The notes: generated from the sequence alone by a model not told the origin. Positions 55,756 through 64,000 are shown, counted from the first letter of the stretch. The stretch: DNA of 64,000 nt from GM7GCV1 sp965221105 (GCA_965221105.1 OZ244871.1:124001-188000), one strand, 5' to 3'. Numbers and translations: made by a program.

Positions 55756-56202
55756 TCATACTTTCACCTGACAATTGGCGAGCAGCCAAGAGGCGTTTAC
55801 CCGTCCATCGCTGAGCCTGACAGAACTCCCGCCAGTCCGAATAGGTAGCCTGCGCTCGATGGATTTCGTCTCTGGATGGGAGCGGTTTTCGAATTTTGAA
55901 ACGGACCGGTCGAAATCGGAAAATCGGCTGAAGCAGTGAGCATCGGATTGGGCACCCAGTGCCCGGCAGAGGGCCAGTTCCAGGCACTGGCCCCGACGTC
56001 GCGAAACTGCGTGTCGGGATAGCTCCTGGAGAATAGGCACCAGTGCAGTCAACCGTGCCTGCGCATCTGTTGGCGGGGCATCTCGAAGGTGGAGCCACGA
56101 CGGATTGTTGGCGCGAACATTGAGAGTGTCTCCCCGCGCTTTTTCAATCAACGACAGACCAATGGCATATGCGTGATTCCTTGCGACCACCACCCCAAGC
56201 AT
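55756..56202 (-). CDS. Hypothetical protein, doubtful
   Basis: A 148-residue frame from ATG 56202 with a plausible helical middle (ARLTALVPILQELSRHA, GQCLELALCRALGAQ) but no recognised family. The terminator-like hairpin 140 bases downstream supports a transcript in this direction. Other frames on the same strand are also open. Confidence 0.3.
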   Translation of the reverse strand: MLGVVVARNHAYAIGLSLIEKARGDTLNVRANNPSWLHLRDAPPTDAQARLTALVPILQELSRHAVSRRRGQCLELALCRALGAQSDAHCFSRFSDFDRSVSKFENRSHPETKSIERRLPIRTGGSSVRLSDGRVNASWLLANCQVKV

Positions 56203-56264
56203 GAGAACTCAACTGTTGGTGTCGATGCACTCATCTGTGTATTCTGCGCTGTTTTTCACTATAA

Positions 56265-56280
56265 TGAGATAATTATCTCA
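56265..56280 (+). promoter_or_regulatory. Perfect 16-bp palindrome beside a minus-10 box
   Basis: TGAGATAATTATCTCA is fully self-complementary and follows directly on, and overlaps by one base, a TATAAT hexamer at 56260-56265. It ends 14 bases before the ATG of the truncated ATPase. The geometry is that of a repressor operator. Confidence 0.55.
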
Positions 56281-56294
56281 GTAGAATTTTTATT

Positions 56295-56501
56295 ATGAAT
56301 TTTGAGCGTAATCACGCCCACCTGTTAAGGAAACGCCTAATTGAGCCAGTAAACAACATTGTCATTGTGGCAAGCCCACGGCAAGTGGGTAAAACAACCA
56401 TGGTACAGGATGTAATGAAGCAATTTGGCGGCACACTGATTGCGCTAGGCTGCGCGCCTATGTACCACCTGATCATGACCATTCGATTTTTGTCAAAGTG
56501 A
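56295..56501 (+). pseudogene. Truncated AAA ATPase (AAA_14/DUF4143-type) N-terminus
   Basis: The first 50 residues contain RKRLIEPVNNIVIVASPRQ and the Walker A VGKTTMVQDV, as in the ATP-binding proteins annotated AAA_14/DUF4143 (about 380-400 residues). After about residue 52 (GTLIALGC) the similarity ends, and the frame stops at residue 68. The DUF4143 part is gone. Promoter and palindrome are still present. Confidence 0.6.
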
Positions 56502-56875
56502 TCGATCTCAGTTTTTCTGGCATTTATGAGTAAGTGCAGAGCTGCACCCGCTCGGTTCCGCTGATCCAATCAAATGAGACATCATGGCCTGCCCCTGCTG
56601 ATGGGGCAGTGATTCGAGTCTGGTGTGGATAGTGGATTACATATTGGACGATCATCTGGACGCGGATCAACGCGTCAAGGACGACATTGAGGCACAGACT
56701 GAAAAACTGGCAGACTTCATGAGAATGGATCGCCCCGGCCGAGTCGAAGGAACCAACAGGCGGGTGCTTGGGCGAATTACTCCTCGTATACGAAGAAATT
56801 CCCTGCACCGTCCGAATACTGCGCGTGTAGCATGTTCCGCGACAGTGGGGTGGCGGATCTTATGTTGCGGGCGAG
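56502..56875. other. Scar region without a supported gene
   Basis: A 95-residue plus-strand frame from 56623 contains a polar helical segment (DYILDDHLDADQRVKDD) but no known family. The region lies between two truncated genes and looks like recombined debris. Confidence 0.5.
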
Positions 56876-57231
56876 TCAATCGGGCAAAGGGGCTAAGCCA
56901 AGTTCCTTGAGAAACGCATTGTGCTTCGCCGTCGATTCCTGAATTTGCTTTTCGATTTCGACCAACTCAGCGTGCATGGCCGACAGATCAATCGCGACCT
57001 CTGGCTTGGCCGTGCTGGCATAGTGGGAGATATTTAGGTTGAACTCGTTGGCCTCAATTTCTTTCATCTCCACCGTCGGGCATACCGCTCAACGCTTCAC
57101 GGACGCTCCCGGTAAGTGTCGATGATCTTCCCAATATGCTGGTCGGACAGGGAGTTCTGCCGCTTACCCTTCTCAAAATGCTCGGAGGCGTTGATAAACA
57201 GGACATCATCGGGCTCCTTGCACTTGATGCC
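56876..57231 (-). pseudogene. hsdM: C-terminal remnant of a type I restriction-modification methylase (HsdM)
   Basis: The end of HsdM is recognisable: KCKEPDDVLFINASEHFEKG, HIGKIIDTY, then YARR, KEIEANEFNLNISHY and a C-terminus LKELGLAPLPD. An in-frame TGA at 57099-57097 and a one-base deletion near 57076 split it into two frames. The catalytic NPPF domain is absent. Upstream it is joined directly to a TnpB fragment at about 57231. hsdS and hsdR are not seen. Confidence 0.8.
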
Positions 57232-57532
57232 GCAATGTCTGCCGAACTGCCCCGAACGGCAGATCGTGAAGCCAATCGACGTCTTTCCGCATGGCCGTAA
57301 ACCGCTTCCCCAACGTGAAGAAGGTCGGATGAATCTTGACGGATTCGGGCATCCCAACGGGTTCGCCCCGAAGCATCTTCATGCGCCGGTCACTTTCATA
57401 CGCATTGTCAACATCGGAGAGGACCCTGTTCCATACCCAGACGCATGCCCCTGTCACCTGCATCAGCTTTTGATGCTTCGCGCGGGTGCGCGGAAGCAGG
57501 CGGTAGCGGGTTGTGCGATGGGCGTATTCCAT
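57232..57532 (-). mobile_element. tnpB: N-terminal fragment of an IS605-type TnpB (OrfB)
   Basis: About 100 residues from ATG 57532 match the start of TnpB: RYRLLPRTRAKHQKLM, then ACVWVWNRVL and FFTLGKRFTAMRK. The RuvC nuclease part and the right end, where the guide RNA is encoded, are missing. The fragment ends in HsdM sequence on one side and cuts hepT on the other. Confidence 0.75.
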
Positions 57533-57536
57533 ATGA

Positions 57537-57806
57537 TTATTTTACTTGATTTTGTCCGGCATCATGTATACAAGTCCCATTAAAAGCATTGGCCATGCTC
57601 CCAGGTTGCTCATGCCCTTCTTTTGAAATAACGTGCATTGTGATGTCAACACACGTTTGCACCGCAAGACACAAGTTGAATGTCGCAATTTCTTGTGAGT
57701 TCTGATCTTCAGCGAAGTCTTCGAACTCGGTCGGTACAAACTTTCGAATGCGTGTGAGATATGTCCCAAGTTCGTCGAGCTTCCTTATAACGACATCTCT
57801 GTCCAT
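57537..57806 (-). pseudogene. hepT: HepT-type RNase toxin, C-terminus lost
   Basis: The first 72 or so residues match the HepT/DUF86 family (DVVIRKLDELGTYLTRIRKF, FNLCLAVQTCVDITMHVIS). After GSMANAF the sequence becomes unrelated and stops at residue 89; intact proteins have about 135 residues. The RX4-6HXY active-site motif lies in the missing part, so the protein is unlikely to be a nuclease. The break coincides with the TnpB fragment. It overlaps mntA by 22 bases. Confidence 0.8.
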
Positions 57807-58192
57807 GCATCCACCCTTCCTGTAATTGCTCGATCAGACAACCGCCCGAAATCTTCCTTTTCAATCAGGTGACGTGTCCATATGTTCGCGAAACATTCAT
57901 CTGAACCAAACAACCGTATGCCTCGCAAAATGTAATCCGTGACTGGCTGTGGGACATCGTAGAGGTCCACAACATCGACTTCCAAATCAACATGCTCGGA
58001 TACAGCCACTGCAATATCGGCAATCACATCTGGCGATAGTGCGCGTTCCGCAAGCACGCCTAGATCAACATCACTGTTTGGACGTGCCTGTGCTGTGGCA
58101 CGCGAACCAAACAACATCGCAAGTTGCATCGACGGATGCGCTGCCTTGAGTGCATCCGAGACCTGTGAGATGAGTTGCAATCGCTCCATCAT
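57785..58192 (-). CDS. mntA: MntA-type minimal nucleotidyltransferase antitoxin
   Basis: MntA antitoxins AMPylate the HepT toxin. The 135-residue protein has LFGSRATAQARPNSDVDLGV, the GSX10DXD motif with Gly29, Ser30, Asp41 and Asp43, and a third acidic strand in HVDLEVDVVDL. It appears intact, with start ATG at 58192 or 58189. Its partner hepT follows with a 22-base overlap but is truncated. Confidence 0.88.
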   Translation of the reverse strand: MMERLQLISQVSDALKAAHPSMQLAMLFGSRATAQARPNSDVDLGVLAERALSPDVIADIAVAVSEHVDLEVDVVDLYDVPQPVTDYILRGIRLFGSDECFANIWTRHLIEKEDFGRLSDRAITGRVDAWTEMSL

Positions 58193-58313
58193 CCCATTTT
58201 AATTGACTCAGAAGAATGTTTCGTGCAATGATTGGTAAAACAGCGGGAATTATGTAGCAAAATCAGCAATCACTGATTTTGCTACACTGCTATCAAAGTG
58301 ACTGGCACACCGC

Positions 58314-58661
58314 ATGAAGAACGTGCTCTCATCAATCGGCCTTGCCGCTATATCTCTCGCCGCGCTCGGTGCATGGAGTTACTTGGTATGGTCAACCACG
58401 CTTGACCCAAGCCTGGCGGCTGTCATCTCTGGCGCCTTTGCTGTCGTCATCGTGATTATTGCGTTCATCAACCTCAAGTTCGATGGCATTCAGAAGTCCA
58501 TCGACAAAGGCACCGAAGAACATGGAAAGTTGTGGGAAGCGAACAAGGGGTTGTGGGAAGCGAACAAGAAGCAAGGCGAGAGGCTAGATGCGCTTTTGCT
58601 CGCGTTGGTGAGTCCAGAGAGCGCACGACACAACATGCAGAAAGAGAACCCAACTGAGTAA
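58314..58661 (+). CDS. Small two-helix membrane protein with a coiled tail
   Basis: The 115-residue protein has two hydrophobic segments (SIGLAAISLAALGAWSYLVW; AVISGAFAVVIVIIAFINL) followed by a charged helical tail. The tail contains a duplicated KLWEAN/KGLWEAN unit, repeated in the DNA. No family is recognised. It stands alone between mntA and the transposon remnants. Confidence 0.6.
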   Translation: MKNVLSSIGLAAISLAALGAWSYLVWSTTLDPSLAAVISGAFAVVIVIIAFINLKFDGIQKSIDKGTEEHGKLWEANKGLWEANKKQGERLDALLLALVSPESARHNMQKENPTE

Positions 58662-58859
58662 CAACCCTGCCGTTGGCGGAAAACACTGCGGCACGCCGCA
58701 TGTCTGTAGCTCATCCTTCTTTTTGTCGAGAATTTAGCTCTTCATACGAAACACGTTCAAACATCGTCACCCGCCTGCAACAACGCCAATTGTTGAAGGC
58801 GCTGCCCTACCTGCCGCGACCGGCCATCGCCCGGCACTCGCTTTTAGCTGTTCGCTTAG

Positions 58860-59462
58860 CCGTCGAGGTCGGGGCATCCCCAGCGCCGCCTGGACTCCTG
58901 GCTCCCCGTAGTCTGGCCGGCGAAGATCAGCGTGCCGCCGCCGGTAGCCCCGGCGGTGGACAACAGCCCGCGCCTGCGTGCGGACGGAGTGGCAGCACCG
59001 GACGGGGTGCCCGAGCATCCGTCCCGGATTGAGGGCCTGGAGCTGGTGGTGGTGCACACACCGGAGCTGCGCAGCCTGTGGAACACGCTGATTGATCGGG
59101 AACATCCACAGGGCATGACCACATTCGCTGGCTGCCAGGTCCGCTATCTGGTCGGGTCCACACAGGGCTGGCTGGCTGGGGGCGGGTTCTCGGCCTCGGC
59201 CCGACGGGTGGCGGCACGAGACCGGTGGATGGCCTGGAGTGACGCGCACCGCCGGGACCACCTGCATCGGGTGCTGTGCCTGAGCCGGTTCCTGATCCGC
59301 CCGATGGTGCGCTGTCCCCATCTGGCCAGGGACTTCGAGTCCCGCTATGGGTACCGCCCCTGGCTGGTGGAGAGCTCTGCCGATGCGGGCTATGATGGCA
59401 CCTTTCTGCTGGCAGCGAACTTTCTGCGGGTGGGCGAGACGGCGGGCCGGGGTCGTCAGGAT
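58860..59462 (+). pseudogene. DUF4338 (DruA-like / transposon-associated) remnant
   Basis: The reading frame contains LRSLWNTLIDREHPQGMTTF, GCQVRYLVGSTQGWL, AARDRWMAWSDAHRRDHLHR and FESRYGYRPWLVE, all characteristic of DUF4338 proteins. This family includes Druantia DruA and many transposon-borne proteins. A stretch after VRCPHLA seems deleted. The frame has no start codon with a ribosome site and runs into IS30 sequence after GETAGRGRQD. Confidence 0.65.
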
Positions 59463-59870
59463 GTGCGCACCGCCCGCCCGACGATCCGCTCGCACATGCT
59501 GAGAGATCCACTCCGTCCCCGCCAGCACCAGCCCCTGCTGCCGAGAGCGGCCCGCGATCTGTTCCGGGCTCCATGCCTCACGCAGCCTGTCCTCAACCAC
59601 CCGTCAGCGCTCAGGCGTCATCGTCCAGGGAACCGCCGAGGCATCATGGCGCCGGGTCGCCGCCCGGTCCTGGGCCTGCCTGGGCCGCTCGCCCCGCTGC
59701 CCAGGGGTGCGCGAGACCTCGCGGGAGATCGTGCCGGGATCCCGGTCCAGCTCGCGGGCAATCGCCCGCTTCGACAGACCACTCTGCAGCAGCGCGGATA
59801 TCTGGCATCGTTCGGAGTGGGTCAGGTGATGGTAGCCAGTCGGCATGGGCAGTCTCCGTTGGTGATACAC
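59463..59870 (-). mobile_element. IS30-family transposase, N-terminal remnant with a nonsense codon
   Basis: The helix-turn-helix start reads YHHLTHSERCQISALLQSGL and SKRAIARELDRDPGTISREV. After MTPER a TGA at 59606-59604 replaces what is usually a tryptophan codon, and the same frame continues with VVEDRLREAWSPEQIAGRSR and WISQHVRADRRAGG. The DDE catalytic domain is absent. Confidence 0.8.
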
Positions 59871-60037
59871 AGAGAGTGTTCACCATTATCTGGCCCACCG
59901 CAACTCGCCCTCGATCAAGCAGGCATGCGGTACATCCGGTGTTGCACTTCAGACTGGCACGGGGGAAGTATTATGGGGAAAAATGTGGCTCCGTATTCCC
60001 ATCCGACTCCCTGGAAAGCGTTCTACAGCGCACGCTC

Positions 60038-60706
60038 CTAGCACTTGTTTCTCACAGGAATGAGAGCACCGTGAATGGCTTGGGCGCTGTCAGACCCCAG
60101 AAAACAGATAACTTCAGCAAGATCTCGTGGCGATACCCATTTTGTGTAATCTTCATCCGGCATTGCTTCTCTATTTGCAGGTGTGTCGATAATGGAAGGA
60201 AGGACAGCGTTCACATTGATGCCCTCCTTGCGGACCTCATCAGAAAGGCTTTCTGTCAGTCTCATGACTACGCTTTTTGATGCGCAATAGCTCCCCATTT
60301 GGCCCAACCCAGATATTGCGCTAAGAGCGCCAACATTGACTATGGAGCCTCTGTTTTTGCTTAAAAATAGGGGTACAGAGGCTTTCAGAACGTTTCTTAA
60401 GCTGTTCACATTGATATTAAACATCTGGTCCCAGCTATCATCGTTCGAATCCCAGGTGCTTGTGCCGAAATGGAAGCCTCCCGCTAAGTTAAAAATAGCA
60501 TCAAAGTCACCCATTTCTTTAAAACACTCCAAGGTGGCTGAACTGTCATTTAAATTGACGGCAAACTGTTTTTTTTCTGGTGAGTGCTCAATGGCAATAT
60601 CAAGTTTTATTACCTGGGCACCGTGGGAGACGGCGGTGTCACAAACAGCCTGACCGAGACCACCTTGCGCGCCAGTAATGACAACAGTTTTTCCATTTAG
60701 ATTCAT
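60038..60706 (-). CDS. Short-chain dehydrogenase/reductase
   Basis: A 222-residue SDR with the nucleotide-binding TGAQGGLG at residues 11-18, NLAGG at 73-77, and the catalytic Tyr140-x3-Lys144 in SYCASKS with a serine near 129. The C-terminus is about 20 residues shorter than in many SDRs. The base composition is lower in G+C than that of the core genes to the left. Substrate unknown. It is divergent from the acyl-CoA synthetase. Confidence 0.88.
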   Translation of the reverse strand: MNLNGKTVVITGAQGGLGQAVCDTAVSHGAQVIKLDIAIEHSPEKKQFAVNLNDSSATLECFKEMGDFDAIFNLAGGFHFGTSTWDSNDDSWDQMFNINVNSLRNVLKASVPLFLSKNRGSIVNVGALSAISGLGQMGSYCASKSVVMRLTESLSDEVRKEGINVNAVLPSIIDTPANREAMPDEDYTKWVSPRDLAEVICFLGSDSAQAIHGALIPVRNKC

Positions 60707-61399
60707 TTTTCCAAATCTCCAAAGTTGATTGCTGAATTATTAATAACTGATGGTACGTCATTTTGAGGGAGATGAACATACAATTAAATAAGTCTTTGCA
60801 TACGTCAAATTAGCTATTCTGGGCTGTATTTTGAGTTGTAAAGTTTGCAGGGCCTATTCAAGGTTTTGAGAAGTATACCAAGTGCTGATACCGACCAAGA
60901 GCAATCAGCAGTATGGGGTCGGTTCGAAGCCTGTATTGTTTGGGTGTCCCTCGACACTTGAGCTCTCCCTAATCTTGATGACTTAAGTTTCTACATCTAT
61001 GGTATACACTGCAGAGATATCAGCAATTTGAAATCCAGGAAATTTAATTGTCGAATGTTTCAGCTATAGAATACTGCCTTGATCGACTAACAGCACAGCT
61101 CAATTTTGAAGAAGCCATGCGCGATACTCTGTTCTAGAGTTTGCTCAATATATTAGGAGATAGTGGGCTAATAGTGAGCTCAATGCCATTTCTCCAGATA
61201 TGTTCGTGCATTCTGGCCACAGAATATACGTACTATCGTAAAAGAAACATGATTGGTTTTGCCCTTGTTTAATCACTCAAATCAATATCTATTCTTGCTC
61301 TATAAGTGACGGAGTGTTAGTTTAACGTGCTTCGTATGACTGTTTTGAATATTCCATGCAGTTAGTAGTTTGCTATGTCTAAAAACAACGAATATATAG
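60707..61399. other. AT-rich intergenic region, no supported gene
   Basis: About 690 bases between the SDR start and the broken frame at 61400. All frames are interrupted by many stops. A 60-codon frame at 61375-61557 overlaps the remnant below and has no family resemblance. Confidence 0.6.
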
Positions 61400-61609
61400 T
61401 GGCTAACATATCTCAATTCAATCGATCGAAAGGCAGCCGATTTAGTGGCAGCGTCTCAAGCGTTCACAAATGTCGAATTTTTAGAGATTATGACAGGGAT
61501 CAAATGCGGTCAGCTCGAAGCATGGAAAGCACATACTATCTTGGTTTGATATGGTAACAATGATGGATTTGCTAATCAGATACTGGATTCTTTAGATGAA
61601 TATCGTTGA
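61400..61609 (+). pseudogene. Possible C-terminal remnant of an unidentified gene
   Basis: The frame is open for 69 codons except for one TGA at 61547-61549. It reads KAADLVAASQAFTNVEFLEI before the TGA and GFANQILDSLDEYR after it. Its natural stop (61607-61609) overlaps the acyl-CoA synthetase start by 14 bases, as an upstream operon partner would. The family is not recognised. Confidence 0.35.
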
Positions 61610-63095
61610 TTTATTGCAAATGGTCGCTGACACCGATCCTGATCGACGATCAGTTACGTGCGGTTCGGTCACGTTGACTTACGCCGAATTGCTTTCATTG
61701 GCGCGTAAGGCGGCAACCCTGATTAAGGGAAGTAAAGCGCAGTATGTCTCTGTTTTGGATGCAAATTCTCCCGTTGTTCCTGTAGCACTTTTTGGTGCCG
61801 CAATCGCCGGCATTCCATACGTGCCTCTCAATTACAGACTGGCAGTGGCTGAGATAGACAAGCTGATCAATCGTATTGAGCCTTTGTTTCTCATTACAAA
61901 CGCTGACTCGGCCGTGCGCTTTGCTCACTGTTCTCAAATTTCGGTTTGTGAAAGCCAGGCCTTTCTTCAAAAATGCACGGATCTGCCCGATGCGGATGCA
62001 CAGTATGAGTGGTTGCATGAGGCCCATGACCCCTGTGTGCAACTGTTTACAAGTGGCACTACAGGTACCCCGAAGACTGCTATTCTGCGTCACGGAAATT
62101 TGGTGTCCTATATATTAAATTCTGTTGAGTTCATGAGCGCCGGCCCTGAGGAAGCTAACTTAACCTCAGTGCCTCCGTACCACATTGCTGGAATCTCCGC
62201 GGTGCTCAGCGCCACTTATTCAGGTCGAAGAATTGTGCAGCTGAAAGACTTTTCGCCGGAGGCCTGGTTGGCGACGGCTGAGGAAGAATCGATCACTAAT
62301 GCTTTCGTTGTGCCAACGATGCTCTCTCGAGTCATTGAATATATGAGAGAAACCGGGCATGACTACACTCTTGGTGGAATTAAAGCGATAGCCTATGGAG
62401 GCGGTAAAATGCCTCTGGAAGTGATCGAGGACGCTATGAATCTTTTCCCTCAGGTTGACTTCACCAACGCATATGGGCTGACCGAAACCAGTTCGACTAT
62501 TTCTATTTTAGGTCCAGACGATCATCGAAATGCGTATCACAGCAGTTTGCCGGAAGTTCGTCGCCGATTGGCTTCGGTGGGCAGGCCCTTGCCTTCCATT
62601 AGCGTGTCTATCAAGGATGACGAGGGCAATGAGCTAGGTGCCAATGAGCAGGGCGAGATATTCGTCAAGGGCGATCAGGTATCGGGCGAATATCTTGAGC
62701 GCAATGGACTGGATAACGAGGGATGGTTTCCAACGAGAGATCGAGGATATATCGATTCAGAGGGATTTTTGTTTCTCGATGGCCGGGCCGATGATGTCAT
62801 TGTTCGGGGCGGTGAAAATATATCGCCTGGTGAGGTTGAAGATGTTATTCGCGCTCACCCTGCTGTGAGTGATGTGGCAGTGCTCGGTATTCCATCCAAA
62901 GACTGGGGAGAAGCTGTAGCGGCGGTCGTTGTGTTGACGATGGAAGGGAGAATTGATACTGAGCAAATTCAACAATTGGTGCGTTCGAAGTTGAGGTCGT
63001 CTCGGGTACCGGAGTCTGTATTGTTCATCACGGAGCTACCCTACAATGAGATGGGAAAGTTGCTTAGACGCAAACTTGTAGATTTATTTGTTTAG
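61596..63095 (+). CDS. AMP-dependent acyl-CoA synthetase/ligase
   Basis: The 499-residue ANL-superfamily enzyme has the P-loop FTSGTTGTPKTAIL at 151-164, NAYGLTETSS, the GWFPTRDRGYID hinge region and GRADDVIVRGGENISPGEVE. The C-terminal catalytic lysine lies in YNEMGKLLRRKL. It should activate a carboxylic acid via its adenylate to a CoA thioester; the acid is unknown. G+C is lower than in the core genes, consistent with acquisition. Confidence 0.92.
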   Translation: MNIVDLLQMVADTDPDRRSVTCGSVTLTYAELLSLARKAATLIKGSKAQYVSVLDANSPVVPVALFGAAIAGIPYVPLNYRLAVAEIDKLINRIEPLFLITNADSAVRFAHCSQISVCESQAFLQKCTDLPDADAQYEWLHEAHDPCVQLFTSGTTGTPKTAILRHGNLVSYILNSVEFMSAGPEEANLTSVPPYHIAGISAVLSATYSGRRIVQLKDFSPEAWLATAEEESITNAFVVPTMLSRVIEYMRETGHDYTLGGIKAIAYGGGKMPLEVIEDAMNLFPQVDFTNAYGLTETSSTISILGPDDHRNAYHSSLPEVRRRLASVGRPLPSISVSIKDDEGNELGANEQGEIFVKGDQVSGEYLERNGLDNEGWFPTRDRGYIDSEGFLFLDGRADDVIVRGGENISPGEVEDVIRAHPAVSDVAVLGIPSKDWGEAVAAVVVLTMEGRIDTEQIQQLVRSKLRSSRVPESVLFITELPYNEMGKLLRRKLVDLFV

Positions 63096-63210
63096 CATGT
63101 TTGTTGTTTACCGAATTGGACTGTTCGTTGAATCTGGTGAGTTTTAAATCGAGGATTAGCAAGGCCCCGATCATTGGCAATGAGTCATGGTGGTATGAGG
63201 TCTGAATAAA

Positions 63211-63474
63211 TTACCCACGTGGAAGGAGGGGATTCTGACTACCGGCAACCATGGCAGCAGATACCTCACTCTCGGACATGCCGAGTCCATCATCACAGAT
63301 ATATATGCATGAGTCCGAGCCTTGCCAAATCAGATAAATCCAGATGTTCTTTGCTTTAGCTGTTATGGAGTTGTCGATAATGTCAGAAAGTGCCGAATTG
63401 AGAGAATAACCAAGAATAACCATACGCCCGAAGTGATTCGAGCATAGCCCCAGCTTTGGGGGGAGAGATTTCAT
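63211..63474 (-). pseudogene. N-terminal fragment of a GHKL-type ATPase
   Basis: The 87 residues hold the first two GHKL boxes: ALSDIIDNSITAKAKNIWI with the metal-binding Asn, and CDDGLGMSESEVSAAM. It then stops after GSQNPLLPRG, where intact proteins continue with a glycine-rich ATP lid. Proteins of this type are often several hundred residues long and occur in defence or repair islands. It lies 16 bases after the fic stop, in the same direction. Confidence 0.65.
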
Positions 63475-63490
63475 AATCCGTCAAAACTGA

Positions 63491-64000
63491 CTATCCTTCT
63501 TCTTGCTTCATAATCAACCGAACCAACGGGTCATTGATGTAGTAATTATTACGCCCCACCTTATGCTTATTTACAAAGCCTTTTTCTGTCAGAGCTTCAA
63601 GGTATTTGGTGGCCGTGATGCGGGTAACACCCAATTGATCAATCACGAATTGTACTTTGGTGTACGGATGGAAAAATAAGTTATTCAGCAATTCCTGGCT
63701 GTATATTTTAGGAAGCTCTGTACGCATACGTTGCTTGGTGACCATTATCAAATCACGCATCTGATATACACACTCAATCGTTTCTTTCGCGGTCACTTCA
63801 ATACCTTTGACTATATAGCTTACCCAGTCAGCCCAATCATCTTGCTCTCTAACGGATTGCAACAGGCGATAGTAGTCACTTTTGGTCTCAACTATATAGC
63901 GACTCAGGTAGAGTATCGGCAAATCCAGAAGTTGGTTTTTTACCAGGTACAGAATATTCAGGATACGCCCCGTTCGACCATTACCATCGTAAAACGGGTG
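63491..64000 (-). CDS. Fic family protein, C-terminal part (runs off the window)
   Basis: The frame is open to the window edge and begins with the complete Fic motif HPFYDGNGRTGR, the active site for AMP transfer. Then come ILNILYLVKNQLLDLPILYLSRYIV, shortened here, and a C-terminal winged-helix region (LGVTRITATKYLEALTEKGF, GRNNYYINDP). This is the layout of large Fic proteins with a DNA-binding-like tail. The N-terminal part, which would show an inhibitory helix, lies outside. Confidence 0.9.
   Translation of the reverse strand, partial: HPFYDGNGRTGRILNILYLVKNQLLDLPILYLSRYIVETKSDYYRLLQSVREQDDWADWVSYIVKGIEVTAKETIECVYQMRDLIMVTKQRMRTELPKIYSQELLNNLFFHPYTKVQFVIDQLGVTRITATKYLEALTEKGFVNKHKVGRNNYYINDPLVRLIMKQEEG

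Noticed and set aside
1..64000. CRISPR arrays, tRNA or rRNA genes, prophage attachment sites
   Set aside because: No regularly spaced direct repeats, no tRNA-like cloverleaf sequence and no rRNA segment could be recognised by eye; a covariance search would be decisive for tRNAs.

Overview
The window is a piece of a gammaproteobacterial chromosome of moderate-to-high G+C. The evidence is the FabA/FabB pair for anaerobic unsaturated fatty acid synthesis, MaeB, CmoB, an LpxO-like hydroxylase, an MlaA lipoprotein, the gyrA-pheA-tyrA-aroA order and the rimP-nusA-infB-rbfA-truB-rpsO-pnp order. The sequence alone does not support a genus.

Region 1 (1-6.8 kb, minus strand) is gyrA followed by a tightly packed aromatic amino acid operon, pheA-tyrA-aroA, and the start of a further gene, probably cmk, cut by the window edge. 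An acidic Met/Asp-repeat lipoprotein lies upstream. Region 2 (6.9-20.8 kb) is housekeeping: argG, a secreted-protein gene broken by a 13-C tract (a likely phase-variable locus), pyrC-rnt, maeB, uvrA, fabA, fabB, ssb and an MFS transporter. Region 3 (20.9-35.3 kb, minus) is one long S10-spc-alpha ribosomal protein cluster, from rpsJ through secY, rpmJ and rpoA to rplQ. It has a strong promoter upstream of rpsJ, a hairpin terminator after rplQ and an unusual 270-bp gap between rpsJ and rplC.

Region 4 (35.4-46.6 kb) holds a DUF3014 protein, an Rpn-family nuclease with in-frame 12/36-bp repeats, a DinG-like helicase coupled to a GATase-HIT fusion, cmoB, an mlaA / PP2C-phosphatase / STAS operon, and lpxO. 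Region 5 (46.7-55.5 kb, minus) is the translation and RNA-decay cluster rimP-nusA-infB-rbfA-truB-rpsO-pnp.

Region 6 (55.6-64 kb) is an accessory graveyard. It contains a truncated AAA ATPase behind a palindromic operator-like site, an hsdM tail fused to a TnpB head, a MntA/HepT toxin-antitoxin pair whose HepT has lost its C-terminus to that TnpB fragment, a DUF4338 (DruA-like) remnant abutting an IS30 remnant, a lower-GC stretch with an SDR and an acyl-CoA synthetase, a GHKL-ATPase fragment and the C-terminal part of a Fic protein running off the end.

Most of the window is ordinary core genome. The best candidates for new biology are the poly-C secreted protein, the GATase-HIT fusion, the repeat-bearing Rpn gene, the acidic repeat lipoprotein and the broken defence/TA island. 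No complete new system is seen.
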